Assembly (NCBI GenBank): GCA_013398275.1
Contig: VZSE01001762.1
Coordinates: 146,331 to 210,330, forward strand
Origin: Promerops cafer
Lineage: Eukaryota > Chordata > Aves > Passeriformes > Nectariniidae
Length of the DNA stretch: 64,000 nucleotides
Direction: 5' to 3'
Of this stretch, positions 63,501 through 64,000 are shown piece by piece (the first letter of the stretch is position 1; every line of letters begins with the position of its first letter). Position numbers and translations under genes: made by a program. Below the pieces are notes generated by a model. The model was given only the letters and a program-made list of their open reading frames with translations. It searched no databases and was not told the DNA's origin.

Positions 63501-64000
63501 TCATTTCACCAGGACTGAGATCTCTGAGACTTCCAAGAGCTGAAGCTTTAAGACTGTTAAACATGTTTAAAAATGTGCAGGACTTGGGAGTACCAAGATG
63601 AGTCTTTGCTTTGTTTTCTTTATGCTAGCTTTGGTTCTCCAAACATCCATCTAACTTTCCTTGTTTCAAAACTTGCTGTGGCACAGAGCAGAGAAACCTT
63701 TGAGAAGAAGTGGCTGCTGACTTGACACATGTTAGCTGAAGTTACTGTAACGAACAATTTTCCAATATAGATTGCAATGGAAGGTGTTTCAAGGTGTCTT
63801 CTTGATTCTTAAGTATCCTTGATATGAAGGACATCATGTTCTTATGCGGAAATAAAGACCTAAAAATTTGTAGAAGCTTCCAACATAATTTTGAAGATGT
63901 GAGGCACAAAACTAAGTAGTATAAATAAGAGAGCTGGTAGGTTTTTATTTAAATTTATGGAAGCCAAGAAACTAACAAGTGTATATGTAACTTTAAACCT
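54522..64000 (+). other. REEP3: REEP3 intron 1 (5' part)
   Basis: The intron starts at the gtgagt donor and runs beyond the window. I looked for the second exon (expected to encode LVFGMLYPAYYSYKAVK) and did not see it. The sequence is AT-rich with frequent T runs on the plus strand, no complete mobile element that I recognise, and no convincing internal exon. A long first intron agrees with the known gene structure and leaves room for enhancers, none of which can be identified by motif alone. Confidence 0.75.

Overview
This is a window of vertebrate nuclear DNA, most likely from a bird. It is AT-rich and almost free of long reading frames. It contains two 5'-truncated LINE fragments with the features of avian CR1, one of them ending in the ATTCTGTG-type tail repeat. 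The two CpG islands stand out sharply from a CpG-poor background. There are no operons, ribosome binding sites, CRISPR arrays or recognisable tRNA/rRNA genes. Nearly all open frames in the window are chance frames.

The firm anchor is at 54,490-54,521 on the plus strand. A Kozak-perfect ATG opens a frame reading MVSWMISRAVV and is followed at once by a consensus splice donor (gtgagt). It lies inside a CpG island with CCAAT, GC-box and NRF1-like motifs. This peptide is the N-terminus of REEP3, an ER membrane-shaping and receptor-expression-enhancing protein; paralogues differ at the same positions (REEP1/2 begin MVSWIISRLVV, REEP4 begins MVSWMICRLVV). The rest of the window to 64,000 is then REEP3 intron 1, with no second exon found.

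In other vertebrates the gene upstream of REEP3 is JMJD1C, a JmjC-domain histone demethylase family member. It is transcribed the opposite way, with its promoter some tens of kb away. The second CpG island here (about 35.6-36.4 kb, interrupted by a 171-base assembly gap) sits where the JMJD1C promoter and first exon should be. I found no JMJD1C coding sequence, so this assignment rests on synteny. If it is right, about 1-35.6 kb is JMJD1C intron 1 (minus strand), 36.4-54.2 kb is an 18-kb head-to-head spacer, and 54.25 kb onward is REEP3.

Layout: 1-35.6 kb inferred JMJD1C intron (small tandem duplications, hairpins, a poly-A gap, a 9-bp minisatellite, two candidate unannotated exons on the minus strand); 35.6-36.4 kb CpG island with gap; 36.6-36.8 kb CR1 (plus); 43.5-43.8 kb CR1 (minus); a lone N flanked by a 15-bp direct repeat at 47.93 kb; 54.25-54.6 kb CpG island and REEP3 exon 1; 54.5-64 kb REEP3 intron 1. 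I found no clear new biological system. The items most worth checking are the two candidate cryptic exons at 11.2 kb and 30.7 kb.
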